From CAJQLB01 sp905479065 (GTDB lineage: Bacteria; Bacteroidota; Bacteroidia; Flavobacteriales; Flavobacteriaceae), in NCBI GenBank assembly GCA_943846735.1, contig OX044364.1, positions 124,001 through 188,000 of the forward strand: a stretch of DNA of 64,000 nt, read 5' to 3'. Below are positions 17,097 through 25,577 of this stretch, piece after piece. The position numbers and the translations under genes were made by a program. The notes under the pieces were generated by a model, which saw only the letters and a list, made by a program, of their open reading frames with translations, did not search any database and had not been told where the DNA came from. The first letter of the stretch is position 1, and every line of letters begins with the position of its first letter.

Positions 17097-17318
17097 TTAG
17101 TATTCATCTTCATTCCAGAGATAATCCTCGTCAGTAGGATAATCTGGCCATATTTCTTGTATAGAATCATATGAGTCTCCCTCGTCTTCAATTGATTGTA
17201 AGTTTTCAACAACCTCTAGTGGTGCCCCTGTGCGAATAGAATAATCTATTAATTCATCTTTGGTGGCTGGCCAAGGCGCATCACTCAGATACGATGCTAA
17301 TTCTAATGTCCAATACAT
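17097..17318 (-). CDS. DUF2795 small acidic protein
   Basis: A 73-residue acidic protein of the DUF2795 family. It begins YWTLELASYLSDAPWPATKDEL, includes IRTGAPLEVVENLQ, and ends in an Asp/Glu/Trp/Tyr-rich tail (WPDYPTDEDYLWNEDEY). I use the ATG at 17318; a frame from 17327 adds three residues. The family is widespread in Bacteroidota, and I associate it with a position next to secA, but its role is unknown. The short, highly ordered sequence without a signal peptide suggests a cytoplasmic helper. It has its own promoter and terminator. Confidence 0.88.
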   Translation of the reverse strand: MYWTLELASYLSDAPWPATKDELIDYSIRTGAPLEVVENLQSIEDEGDSYDSIQEIWPDYPTDEDYLWNEDEY

Positions 17319-17338
17319 TTTTAACAATTTAATTTTTG

Positions 17339-17368
17339 CAAAAATAAATTTTTCAATGAAATAGACAA
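17339..17368 (-). promoter_or_regulatory. Promoter of the DUF2795 gene
   Basis: On the reverse strand TTG (17368-17366) is followed after 19 bases by TATTTTTG (17346-17339), 20 bases upstream of the ATG. Confidence 0.65.
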
Positions 17369-17453
17369 GAAAAAAAATAGTTATTTAACTTTTACGTGTG
17401 GATGTCACTCTTAATTGGTGTTTTTTCATTCAAAAAGGTTCAACTATTGACTG

Positions 17454-18041
17454 TCAATCAGTTTCTCGAAGTTGTTTTTTTGGAATCCATTTGACCTCTT
17501 TTGCAGATAACTCTTGTGATAATTTTCTTGCGAGCACAAATAAATAATCAGACAAACGGTTTAGATATACTAAGATTTCTGATTCCAAGGGAGTTACCTC
17601 ATTTAACGAGGTTGCTATGCGTTCGGCTCTTCGACAAACACATCGGGCAATATGACAGAAGGATACGGTTTGATGGCCTCCAGGAAGCACGAAATGAGTC
17701 ATTTCCGGTAATTCTATATTCATATCATCAATTTCTTTTTCCAATAACTGAATATCAGAAGAATTAACCTTAGAGATATTCAATCGGTTTTTACCATTTT
17801 TTAAAATGACTTTTTCAGGGTCAGTGGCCAATGCTGCTCCAATGGTAAACAGATTATTTTGAATAATCTCTAAAATGTCTTTGTAATGTATATCAATGGC
17901 CCCATCCCTCAATAATCCCAAATGTGAGTTTAACTCATCAATGGTGCCATATGTTTCTATACGGATGTGATGTTTGGGAACTCTTCGTCCGCCAATGAGC
18001 GCTGTATTTCCTTTATCTCCGGTTTTTGTATAAATTTTCAT
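17454..18041 (-). CDS. Cob(I)alamin adenosyltransferase, PduO type
   Basis: Transfers the adenosyl group of ATP to cob(I)alamin, giving adenosylcobalamin. The 195-residue protein opens with KIYTKTGDKGNTALIGGRRVPK, the ATP-binding N-terminus of PduO-type enzymes, then TYGTIDELNSHLGLLRD. The helical core has CHIARCVCRRAERI and YLNRLSDYLFVLAR, which carry the conserved Arg and Asp/Glu residues. With meaB nearby, this suggests the cell maintains a B12-dependent mutase, though none is in this window. A -7 box lies 26 bases upstream. Confidence 0.94.
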   Translation of the reverse strand: MKIYTKTGDKGNTALIGGRRVPKHHIRIETYGTIDELNSHLGLLRDGAIDIHYKDILEIIQNNLFTIGAALATDPEKVILKNGKNRLNISKVNSSDIQLLEKEIDDMNIELPEMTHFVLPGGHQTVSFCHIARCVCRRAERIATSLNEVTPLESEILVYLNRLSDYLFVLARKLSQELSAKEVKWIPKKQLRETD

Positions 18042-18067
18042 TAGGTTAAGATTAAAATAATAAACAT

Positions 18068-18075
18068 CAAAGTTA
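18068..18075 (-). promoter_or_regulatory. -7 box upstream of cob(I)alamin adenosyltransferase gene
   Basis: The reverse strand reads TAACTTTG (TAnnTTTG), 26 bases before the ATG at 18041. It could allow expression independent of the ABC-F/methyltransferase genes upstream. Confidence 0.45.
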
Positions 18076-18094
18076 CGGGTTAATAGTTAAAAGG

Positions 18095-18871
18095 CTAAAC
18101 TCTCACGGTAAAATGTTCCTTTACTTGTTCCTTCCTAAAAAAGACAATTCCCCAATAAAAAGTATCGATACTTACCGTGACCTTGGGATGATTGATGATA
18201 ATAGCCCAAGCCTCAGACATTGGTTTTGACCAATAAATATCATCAAAAATAAAAACCGAATCATTGTTTACGGAGCCTATGAGTATATCGAAATAATCTA
18301 ATGTTGCACGTTTATCATGATTACCATCAAAGAAGACCAAGTCGTAAGTTATTGGAGTTAATTTTTTCAGAACACTTTCAAATGGTCCGATATGTAAATG
18401 GGTGTTGCTAAAATGATATTTGTCAAATTGATCTTGTGAGATATTTCCTATCTCGGGGCAACCTTCAATCGTTGTTATGTTCGCATGTTCGTTTCCCAAA
18501 CTAAGAGCGGAGGTTCCAATTCCTAATGAGGTTCCTAATTCTAGCATGTTTTTTGGACCAAAGTATTTGACTAATCTCAACAATAATTTTGATCTTTTAC
18601 ACGTTGATCCCGAGGTTTTGGCAATTTGAGAAACCATTCGAAACGATGATTGAAATACGCGACTTCCCGAACCGAAATCTGTGACTTGGATACGTGTTGA
18701 ATTATTTAATAAATCTTGGCGATATTTCTTTAAAACTTCGTATTCTTTGTGTTTTTTCAAGTCGTAAAAACAATCGGTTACAAGTTTGTAAACGAAAGGT
18801 GAGTGAATGCCATGCTGATTCGTCGATGATTTTAAAAACTTTATATAAGCTAACAACGAATATTTACTCAT
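18095..18871 (-). CDS. Class I SAM-dependent O-methyltransferase-like protein
   Basis: A 258-residue protein with a Rossmann methyltransferase core. Motif I is MLELGTSLGIGTSAL (about residues 113-127), then ITTIEGCPE (acidic end of strand 2), DLVFFDGNHDK (strand 4) and FIFDDIYWS (strand 5). This layout resembles catechol O-methyltransferase-like families. An N-terminal segment of about 100 residues (YIKFLKSSTNQHGIHSPFVY) is conserved-looking and precedes the core. Its start overlaps the ABC-F stop by 4 bases, so the pair is translationally coupled. Substrate unknown. Confidence 0.85.
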   Translation of the reverse strand: MSKYSLLAYIKFLKSSTNQHGIHSPFVYKLVTDCFYDLKKHKEYEVLKKYRQDLLNNSTRIQVTDFGSGSRVFQSSFRMVSQIAKTSGSTCKRSKLLLRLVKYFGPKNMLELGTSLGIGTSALSLGNEHANITTIEGCPEIGNISQDQFDKYHFSNTHLHIGPFESVLKKLTPITYDLVFFDGNHDKRATLDYFDILIGSVNNDSVFIFDDIYWSKPMSEAWAIIINHPKVTVSIDTFYWGIVFFRKEQVKEHFTVRV

Positions 18872-20745
18872 TCACTGTCTATTTTTTCCTGTAATTCCAT
18901 CCATCGAAGTTCCTTGTTTTCAATGGTGTCAATGATTGTTTGAATTTTTTCTGACAATTCATTTATTTCTGTCATCGATAACGATCCATCAAGAAATTTT
19001 GCTTCTAAATCAACCTTATCATTTTCAAGAGATTTTAACTTACTTTCAATATTATTAAGTTCTTTTTGTTCATTATACGAGAGTTTAATATGGTCATCTT
19101 TTTTCCAGTCTTTTTTCACATTTTTTTTCACATGATTACTGGCTTTTGAGGCACTATCTTCATACGCACGATAATCGCTGTAATTTCCCGGGAAATTCTC
19201 GATAATTCCCTCACCTTTAAATACAAATAAATGATCGACAATTTTATCCATAAAATAGCGATCATGTGACACAACAATAAGACATCCTGGAAAATCCAAT
19301 AAAAAATTTTCCAAAACATTGAGGGTTACGATATCTAAATCATTAGTTGGTTCGTCAAGAATAAGAAAGTTTGGGTTTTGGATGAGAACTGTACACAAGT
19401 AGAGACGTTTTCGTTCACCACCACTTAATTTTTCTACAAAATCATACTGTTTTTTTCGACTAAAAAGAAACCGTTCCAACAGTTGTTGTGCGCTAATTTG
19501 TTTACCTTTTTTTAGGGGAATATAATCTCCAAATTCTCTGACGACCTCTATGACTTTTTGCTCAGGTTTAATGGTAATACCTTTTTGAGTATAATAGCCA
19601 AATTTGAGCGTTTCACCTCTTACTATTTTACCGCTATCTGGTTGAGATAGACCTGTTAGCATATTTAAAAATGTTGATTTACCTGTTCCATTTTTACCAA
19701 TAATACCAATACGTTCACCGTGTTGAAAGGTGTAGTTGTATTTATTTGTAATAACAAGTTCATCAAATGTTTTTGAAATATTATGAAGCTCTATTATTTT
19801 TCTTCCGAGGCGCTCCATATTTAACTCTAATTGAATAACGTGATCTTTACGCCGCTGATGTGCACGAGCTTTAATATCGTGAAAATCATCAATACGAGAT
19901 TTAGACTTTGTGGTTCGCGCTTTGGGTTGTCGGCGCATCCATCCCAATTCTTTTTTAAACAGTTGTTTGGCTTTATTGGTTTCTACCGCTTCAATTTCAA
20001 TCCTTGCATTTCTTTTTTCTAGGTAATAAGAGTAATTACCTTTGTAATTAAAAATTTTGCCTTGATCGAGCTCGATAATTTCATTGCAAACTCGTTCTAA
20101 AAAATAACGGTCGTGCGTCACCATAAAAATGGTCATCTTTTCCTTTGCAAAGAAGCGTTCGAGCCATTCAATCATTTCTAAATCTAAATGATTCGTTGGC
20201 TCATCAAGGATGAGCAACTCAGGTTTGTTAATCAAGACATTGGCTAAAGCCAATCGCTTTTTTTGACCACCAGATAACTGACTTACTTTTTGATTGAGAT
20301 TTTGAAGATTGAGCTTGTATAGAATTTGAGTATATAACGTTTCGAAATCCCAGGCTTGCAAGCGATCCATGTCATCAAATGCTTGCTGATAGGCTTTTAT
20401 GTCTTCAGGATGATGCAGTGCTTCACGATAATTATTAATAACCTTCAAAGTCGGACTGTCTGAAGCAAAAATAGTCTCTTCGATAGTTAGTTCAGGATTT
20501 AGTGTGGGTTCCTGTGATAAAAATGAAGTTTTTAAGCCATTTCTAAAAATAATCTGACCAGTGTCTGCGGTATCCTTTCCAGATAAAATATTTAATATTG
20601 ATGTTTTTCCTGTGCCATTTTTAGCTACAAAGGCAATTTTTTGATCTTTATGAATACTAAAAGACACCTTTTCAAACAACAAATGCTCTCCATAGGATTT
20701 GGCAATATTTTCAACTGTAACGTAATTCAAATGATCCTTTTTCAC
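18868..20745 (-). CDS. ABC-F family ATPase (Uup-like)
   Basis: A 625-residue soluble protein with two tandem ABC domains and no membrane segments. Domain 1 has GTGKTSILNILSG, LSGGQKKRLALANVL and LDEPTNHLD. Domain 2 has GKNGTGKSTFLNML, LSGGERKRLYLCTVL and LDEPTNDLD. The linker is rich in basic residues (RRQPKARTTKSKSR), and a C-terminal coiled coil (about residues 560-625) resembles Uup. ABC-F proteins act on the ribosome or, for Uup, on translation and DNA structure. It is divergent from the polysaccharide export operon and coupled to the methyltransferase downstream. Confidence 0.94.
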   Translation of the reverse strand: MKKDHLNYVTVENIAKSYGEHLLFEKVSFSIHKDQKIAFVAKNGTGKTSILNILSGKDTADTGQIIFRNGLKTSFLSQEPTLNPELTIEETIFASDSPTLKVINNYREALHHPEDIKAYQQAFDDMDRLQAWDFETLYTQILYKLNLQNLNQKVSQLSGGQKKRLALANVLINKPELLILDEPTNHLDLEMIEWLERFFAKEKMTIFMVTHDRYFLERVCNEIIELDQGKIFNYKGNYSYYLEKRNARIEIEAVETNKAKQLFKKELGWMRRQPKARTTKSKSRIDDFHDIKARAHQRRKDHVIQLELNMERLGRKIIELHNISKTFDELVITNKYNYTFQHGERIGIIGKNGTGKSTFLNMLTGLSQPDSGKIVRGETLKFGYYTQKGITIKPEQKVIEVVREFGDYIPLKKGKQISAQQLLERFLFSRKKQYDFVEKLSGGERKRLYLCTVLIQNPNFLILDEPTNDLDIVTLNVLENFLLDFPGCLIVVSHDRYFMDKIVDHLFVFKGEGIIENFPGNYSDYRAYEDSASKASNHVKKNVKKDWKKDDHIKLSYNEQKELNNIESKLKSLENDKVDLEAKFLDGSLSMTEINELSEKIQTIIDTIENKELRWMELQEKIDSE

Positions 20746-20871
20746 AAAGAACGTACAATTACTTAAAACTATTAAATAAGTTTAACAATTATTAGACAAT
20801 GACCTCGTTTTGGACTTGTGATAATTTACTGAATTATCCTAAGAAACAACTTCAACTACTACAATGTGATC

Positions 20872-20906
20872 TTTGGTCTTTAAACAAAAAAAAATATGTA
20901 GTTTTG
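20872..20906 (+). promoter_or_regulatory. Promoter of the polysaccharide export operon
   Basis: TTTG at 20872-20875 is followed after 23 bases by TAGTTTTG at 20899-20906, a Bacteroidota-type promoter 23 bases upstream of the wza-like ATG. The spacer is at the long end of the usual range. The remainder of the 184-base gap shows nothing else clear. Confidence 0.6.
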
Positions 20907-20929
20907 TTAGAACCAAAATGTTTATTTGA

Positions 20930-21724
20930 ATGAAGCAGTTCCTTTCAATTATAGGACTTATAATCTGCATAACAGCCACATCGTGCATACCTTACCAAGA
21001 CACGTTGTATTATCAAACAAAAGAAGTGGCTTTGGATACCACTCAAATTTTGATCGAACAGCAGCAGCCTTATCGAGTACAAATTAATGACATAATTAGC
21101 ATTCGAGTAAAGTCATTAGATCAAACGAATGTTCAAATTTTGAATCCAATTGGTGATGTTAATTTAAATGCTGCCAGTGAAGAACGTGCCTATTTTGACG
21201 GTTTTACCATTGATTTACATGGTAATATTCGAGTCCCTACCTTAGGATATGTCAATGTTTTGGGTTACACCACTGAAGAAATAGAAAAACTATTAGAACA
21301 AAAATTATTGAAGGAACAGTTCAAGGAAACAGCTAATATTTTTGTTTCAGTTAAATTAACTGGGTTGCGTTTCACAGTGAGTGGAGAGGTTGGTAGTCCA
21401 GGAAGCATCACTTTATTTCAAGAGCGTGTCAATATTTTTCAGGCGATTGCTAACGTTGGAGAAATCCCCATCACTGGAAACAAAAAAGATGTCCTCATTA
21501 TAAGACAATACCCGCAAGGACAAAAAATTCATCATTTAGATTTAACGAATGTCAATGTGATGTCATCTCCCTATTATTATGTGCAACCCAATGACATGAT
21601 TTATGTCAAACCATTAAAACAAAAATCATTAGGTACTGGTACTACAGGGATGGAAACCTTAAGGGATATTGTTACTATTTTGTCCTTAGCAACCACAACT
21701 ATTTTATTATTTACTCGTCTTTAA
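20930..21724 (+). CDS. Wza-type polysaccharide export outer-membrane lipoprotein
   Basis: A 264-residue protein with a lipoprotein signal ending at C19 (CITATSC). The Poly_export domain follows (YRVQINDIISIRVKSLD), then IDLHGNIRVPTLGYVNVLGYT and an SLBB-type domain (GEVGSPGSITLF...VNIFQAIANVGEI). It ends in a hydrophobic segment (IVTILSLATTTILLF), the membrane-spanning helix by which Wza-type proteins form an outer-membrane pore. It is separated by 3 bases from the Wzc-like kinase gene, its expected partner. Together they would export a capsule or exopolysaccharide. Confidence 0.92.
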   Translation: MKQFLSIIGLIICITATSCIPYQDTLYYQTKEVALDTTQILIEQQQPYRVQINDIISIRVKSLDQTNVQILNPIGDVNLNAASEERAYFDGFTIDLHGNIRVPTLGYVNVLGYTTEEIEKLLEQKLLKEQFKETANIFVSVKLTGLRFTVSGEVGSPGSITLFQERVNIFQAIANVGEIPITGNKKDVLIIRQYPQGQKIHHLDLTNVNVMSSPYYYVQPNDMIYVKPLKQKSLGTGTTGMETLRDIVTILSLATTTILLFTRL

Positions 21725-21727
21725 GCT

Positions 21728-24145
21728 ATGGATTACAATGAATTTCAACAAGAGCACATAGATTCTGAACGGTCAAGTTTTGATTTTAGAGGGTTTTTGT
21801 TCAATGCAATTAATCTATGGAAGTATATTGTGTTGTTTATTGCCATATCATTGTTAGTTGCCTATTTTATTAATTTGAGACAGCAGAATGTTTACCGTCT
21901 TGATTCATTGATATCTATTGAAAATGAACAAAATCCATTTTTCACAGCAAATACCAGTATCTCATTTAATTGGGGAGGTGTTTCAGGAAAAGTTGGCAAG
22001 GTACTCACTACGATTAAAACGAGAAGCCACAATGAGTTGGTTGTAGACTCTTTACAATTTTACATGCAATATTTGAAGGAGGGCAAATATCATATGATTG
22101 ATATTTATAAAAAGGCGCCTTTTACTTTTGTGTTGCAAAAAGAATTACCGCAATTGCTCAATAAAAAGATAGGTATACGAATACTAGACGCTGAATCTTT
22201 TGAAGTGTTTACAGACTTTGAAGGAGGCCTTTATAAGGGACAACGCTATGCGACTAAGGTTGTAAATAACATCGTAACATCTGAGAATCAAACAGTACAA
22301 CGATTTTTATTTAATCAAGATATAACCTTGCCTTTTTTGAATGGCAAACTGGTTTTGAAACCAAATTCTAATCTAGAACAAGGTGCTGTATTTTATTTAA
22401 AATTTTTGAATTTTGACGCTGTTGTCAATAACTTTAAAAATCTCATTCAGGTTAATTCTGTAAATAAAACATCAGCATCCATTTTAAAATTATCTTTAAC
22501 AGGTCCAAACAAATCAAAAATTGTTGATTACTTAAATTGCACTTCTGCTATTTTAAGTAGTTCTGAGCTCAAACGTAAAAATTTATATGCCACCAATACG
22601 ATAAAATTTATTGATAGCACCTTAGCCCGTGTTAGCAATAGTCTTCAAGATGTTACCGCTGAAATGAATGCATTTCGCAGAAAAAACAAAGTTTTTGATG
22701 TCGATGATGAAATTATTCAAGTTTCTGTTCAATTAAAAGATTTTGATAAAGAAAAGCAAGTAATACAGTCAAAGTTAAATTATCTCAATAGTCTTGAAAC
22801 GTATTTAAACACAAAAACAGATTACACTATGATAGCTGCACCAACGTCTGTTGGTATTGAAGAGTCTAATATTTTGAGTAGTGTTGGTAAAATAACAAAT
22901 TTGGCAATTCAGCGACAAAATTTAGAGTATACAGCAAAGGAGGGGAATGTCCTATTTAAAGATTTAGACCGTCAAATTGATGCAGAAAAAAATGTGCTGT
23001 TAGAAACCCTACAATCGACTAAAAGCACGATTAATATTCAGTTAAATAGTATCAATAAAAATATAATTAAGTTAGAGTCGGAGTTGAGTAATTTACCCGA
23101 AGATCAACAAGAATATTTAAAAATACAGCGAAAATTAGATATCAGTAGGGAATCCTATGATGTCTATCAATCCAAGCGCGGAGAGGCAGCTATCGTTAAA
23201 GCGGCTAACGTGTCAGATATTATTATTATTGACGAAGCAAAAGATATTGGTGCGGGCCTTATCGGTCCTAATAAAAATTTGAATTACATGCTAGCGTTGA
23301 TGATTGGATTTTTTACGCCAATGTTTTTTATTTTTATAAACTATTTGTTAGATAATACCATTCATGGTTCTGAAGATGTAGAACGACTGTCTAGAATTCC
23401 AATTCTTGGTCTGGTTGGTAAATATAAATATCATAATAATTTAGTTGTTTTTGAAAAACCAAAATCTGCAGTTGCAGAGTCTTTCAGAGCGATACGTTCC
23501 AGTTTACAGTTTTTATATAGTAAACAACAAGGTGATTTAGGAAGAACCCTCATGGTTACGTCGTCAGTAAGTGGTGAGGGAAAAACTTTCTGTTCTATTA
23601 ACTTAGCGACAGCCTATGCCTCAAGTGGAAAAAAAACAATTTTACTTGGTTTAGATTTGAGAAAACCGAAAATTGTTGAGGATTTTGAGCTGAGTAATGA
23701 TGTAGGAATTGTTAATTTTCTTGTTGAAGACAAAGCACTTGATACAATAATATGTAAAACGCACATTGAGAATTTAAGTGTGATCCCATCAGGTCCAATT
23801 CCTCCAAATCCATCAGAGTTATTAATGAGTGAAAAGTTAACGCAACTCGTGGCCTCTTTAAGAGATAGTTACGATTTGATTGTTCTTGATACACCACCTG
23901 TAGGCTTGGTTGCTGATGCCTTACAATTAAGTAATTTATCTGATGTCACCATATTTATGATTCGCTTGGACTATACTAAAAAGGGCATGTTGCAATTGGT
24001 GAATGCGAAACATAGGGCAGGTGAACTAAAACATATTAGTTATGTCTTAAACTTTTACAAACATAAGAGTAGTCATAATTACGGCTACGGCTACGGCTAC
24101 GGCTATGGCTTATGGTTATGGGACTTATGGGAATGCATATCATGA
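21728..24145 (+). CDS. Wzc-type polysaccharide co-polymerase tyrosine kinase (frameshift in C-terminal tail)
   Basis: An 805-residue inner-membrane protein controlling polysaccharide chain synthesis and export. It has a Wzz domain with a first TM helix at about residues 34-54, a periplasmic coiled-coil region, a second TM helix at about 515-535, and a cytoplasmic BY-kinase. The kinase has Walker A SSVSGEGKTF, Walker A' LLGLDLRKPK and Walker B LIVLDTPP. The C-terminal Gly-Tyr repeat ends abruptly in LWLWDLWECIS. One base fewer near 24109-24110 restores a Tyr-rich tail running to a TAA at 24189-24191 (about 820 residues, ending in a Lys-rich segment). That is what I would expect of an intact BY-kinase tail, so a one-base insertion or an assembly error is likely. 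Confidence 0.92.
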   Translation: MDYNEFQQEHIDSERSSFDFRGFLFNAINLWKYIVLFIAISLLVAYFINLRQQNVYRLDSLISIENEQNPFFTANTSISFNWGGVSGKVGKVLTTIKTRSHNELVVDSLQFYMQYLKEGKYHMIDIYKKAPFTFVLQKELPQLLNKKIGIRILDAESFEVFTDFEGGLYKGQRYATKVVNNIVTSENQTVQRFLFNQDITLPFLNGKLVLKPNSNLEQGAVFYLKFLNFDAVVNNFKNLIQVNSVNKTSASILKLSLTGPNKSKIVDYLNCTSAILSSSELKRKNLYATNTIKFIDSTLARVSNSLQDVTAEMNAFRRKNKVFDVDDEIIQVSVQLKDFDKEKQVIQSKLNYLNSLETYLNTKTDYTMIAAPTSVGIEESNILSSVGKITNLAIQRQNLEYTAKEGNVLFKDLDRQIDAEKNVLLETLQSTKSTINIQLNSINKNIIKLESELSNLPEDQQEYLKIQRKLDISRESYDVYQSKRGEAAIVKAANVSDIIIIDEAKDIGAGLIGPNKNLNYMLALMIGFFTPMFFIFINYLLDNTIHGSEDVERLSRIPILGLVGKYKYHNNLVVFEKPKSAVAESFRAIRSSLQFLYSKQQGDLGRTLMVTSSVSGEGKTFCSINLATAYASSGKKTILLGLDLRKPKIVEDFELSNDVGIVNFLVEDKALDTIICKTHIENLSVIPSGPIPPNPSELLMSEKLTQLVASLRDSYDLIVLDTPPVGLVADALQLSNLSDVTIFMIRLDYTKKGMLQLVNAKHRAGELKHISYVLNFYKHKSSHNYGYGYGYGYGLWLWDLWECIS
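24080..24122 (+). repeat. Gly-Tyr coding hexanucleotide repeat with frame break
   Basis: Three perfect GGCTAC units (24083-24100) are preceded by TAC, followed by GGCTAT, and decay into GGTTAT-like units. One extra base at about 24109-24110 shifts the frame. Slippage by whole hexamers keeps the frame and alters the number of tail tyrosines; single-base change truncates or rewrites the tail. Confidence 0.75.
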
Positions 24146-24223
24146 GAAGAAAAATTCACGATCACTTCTAAATTGGTTCAAAAAAAAATAAGTGTATTAT
24201 CGTAACAATAATTCTATAAAGAT

Positions 24224-24257
24224 TTTGAGTTTCAAGAAGTTATTTTAGTTAATTTTG
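24224..24257 (+). promoter_or_regulatory. Second promoter in the polysaccharide locus
   Basis: TTTG (24224-24227), 22-base spacer, TAATTTTG (24250-24257): a near-ideal Bacteroidota promoter 21 bases before the nucleotide-sugar dehydrogenase ATG. The biosynthetic genes can therefore be transcribed separately from the wza-wzc pair. Confidence 0.7.
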
Positions 24258-24278
24258 CAGTTAAATTAAATTTGACTC

Positions 24279-25568
24279 ATGTCTAACAAAACGATCGCTA
24301 TTATTGGACTTGGATATGTGGGTCTTCCGCTAGGAGTTGCTTTCGCCAAACATTATAAAACAATTGGTTTCGATATTAACAAGAATCGAATTAAAGACTT
24401 AAATAATGCGCATGATCGAACTTTAGAAGTTGACAATAAGGAACTTAAGTCTGTATTGATTGATTCATTGCAGAATGAAAAAGGTTTACTTGTTTCTGAT
24501 CAAACGGATATATTGACAAAAGCAGATATTTACATTATAACGGTACCAACGCCTACCGATGCTCTCAATAAGCCAGTATTCACACCCCTTATTAAGGCAA
24601 GTGAGACGGTTGGCAAATCAATTTCAAAAGGCAATATCGTTATTTATGAATCGACAGTCTTTCCTGGCGCAACAGAAGATATCTGTATCCCTGTTGTCGA
24701 AAATATCTCAGGCTTAACCTATAATCAAGATTTTTTTGCAGGGTATTCACCCGAACGCATCAATCCAGGTGACAAAGAACATACGGTAACAAAAATACTT
24801 AAAGTGACCTCAGGATCTACTCCTGAAATAGCAAAGGAGATTGATAACTTATACAAAAAAGTCATCGTAGCTGGAACACATCTAGCACCATCCATAAAAG
24901 TTGCAGAAGCAGCAAAAGTAATTGAAAATTCTCAGCGTGATATCAATATTGCATTTGTTAATGAATTGTCGAAAATATTTAGACGATTAGATATTGATAC
25001 TAAAGCAGTGTTGGAGGCAGCTGGTACTAAATGGAATTTCTTAAAATTCTCGCCAGGTCTAGTTGGAGGACACTGTATAGGTGTTGATCCTTATTATCTA
25101 GCACAAAAAGCCATTGAAGCAGGGTATAATCCAGATATCATTTTAGCGGGTCGTAAAATGAATGATAGTATGGGTAGCTATGTCGCAACAGAGACCATTA
25201 AAATAATGATTGACAAAGGAGCTACTATCAAAGGGTCAAATGCCTTAGTTTTAGGAATTACCTTTAAGGAAAATTGTCCAGATATTAGGAATTCTCGTGT
25301 TATTGATATCATAGACGAGCTAAAATCATACCACGTTAATGTAGATGTATATGATCCTTGGGCTTCAAAAGAAGAGGTGCAACATGAATATGAATTAGAT
25401 TTAAAATCTGAATTTAAGGAGCTTAAATCAAATTATGATGCCATTATATTGGCAGTGTCACATAAAGAATTTTTAGAGATGTCATTGGATGGTTTGAAAT
25501 CCAAAAATTGTGTAATTTTTGATGTCAAGTCATTGTTGCCTCTCGATGTTGTTGATGCTCGTTTATAA
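24279..25568 (+). CDS. Nucleotide sugar dehydrogenase (UDP-GlcNAc/GalNAc 6-dehydrogenase, WbpA/TviB-like)
   Basis: A 429-residue NAD-dependent enzyme oxidising C6 of a UDP-N-acetylhexosamine to the uronic acid. N-terminal NAD-binding GLGYVGLPLG (residues 10-19), the TVPTPTD segment, YESTVFPGATE, the middle-domain KVAEAAKVIENSQRDINIAFVNE, and the active-site GGHCIGVDPYYL with the catalytic Cys are all present. The AGYSPERINPGD motif is typical of the TviB/WbpA/WbpO branch. Paired with the next gene (WbpP/TviC-like epimerase, 9 bases on), it most likely yields UDP-GalNAcA for an acidic polysaccharide. Confidence 0.92.
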   Translation: MSNKTIAIIGLGYVGLPLGVAFAKHYKTIGFDINKNRIKDLNNAHDRTLEVDNKELKSVLIDSLQNEKGLLVSDQTDILTKADIYIITVPTPTDALNKPVFTPLIKASETVGKSISKGNIVIYESTVFPGATEDICIPVVENISGLTYNQDFFAGYSPERINPGDKEHTVTKILKVTSGSTPEIAKEIDNLYKKVIVAGTHLAPSIKVAEAAKVIENSQRDINIAFVNELSKIFRRLDIDTKAVLEAAGTKWNFLKFSPGLVGGHCIGVDPYYLAQKAIEAGYNPDIILAGRKMNDSMGSYVATETIKIMIDKGATIKGSNALVLGITFKENCPDIRNSRVIDIIDELKSYHVNVDVYDPWASKEEVQHEYELDLKSEFKELKSNYDAIILAVSHKEFLEMSLDGLKSKNCVIFDVKSLLPLDVVDARL

Positions 25569-25577
25569 TTAGTTGAT

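Noticed and set aside
12421..18041. meaB and cob(I)alamin adenosyltransferase as a B12 operon
   Set aside because: They are on the same strand but separated by secA and the DUF2795 gene with their own promoters and terminators; only a functional link is plausible.
20746..20929. Small RNA or riboswitch upstream of the polysaccharide operon
   Set aside because: Apart from one promoter match, I see no stable hairpin or recognisable riboswitch core.
24083..24106. Repeat as a CRISPR or mobile-element signature
   Set aside because: It is a short in-frame Gly-Tyr codon repeat inside a gene with no spacers or terminal repeats.
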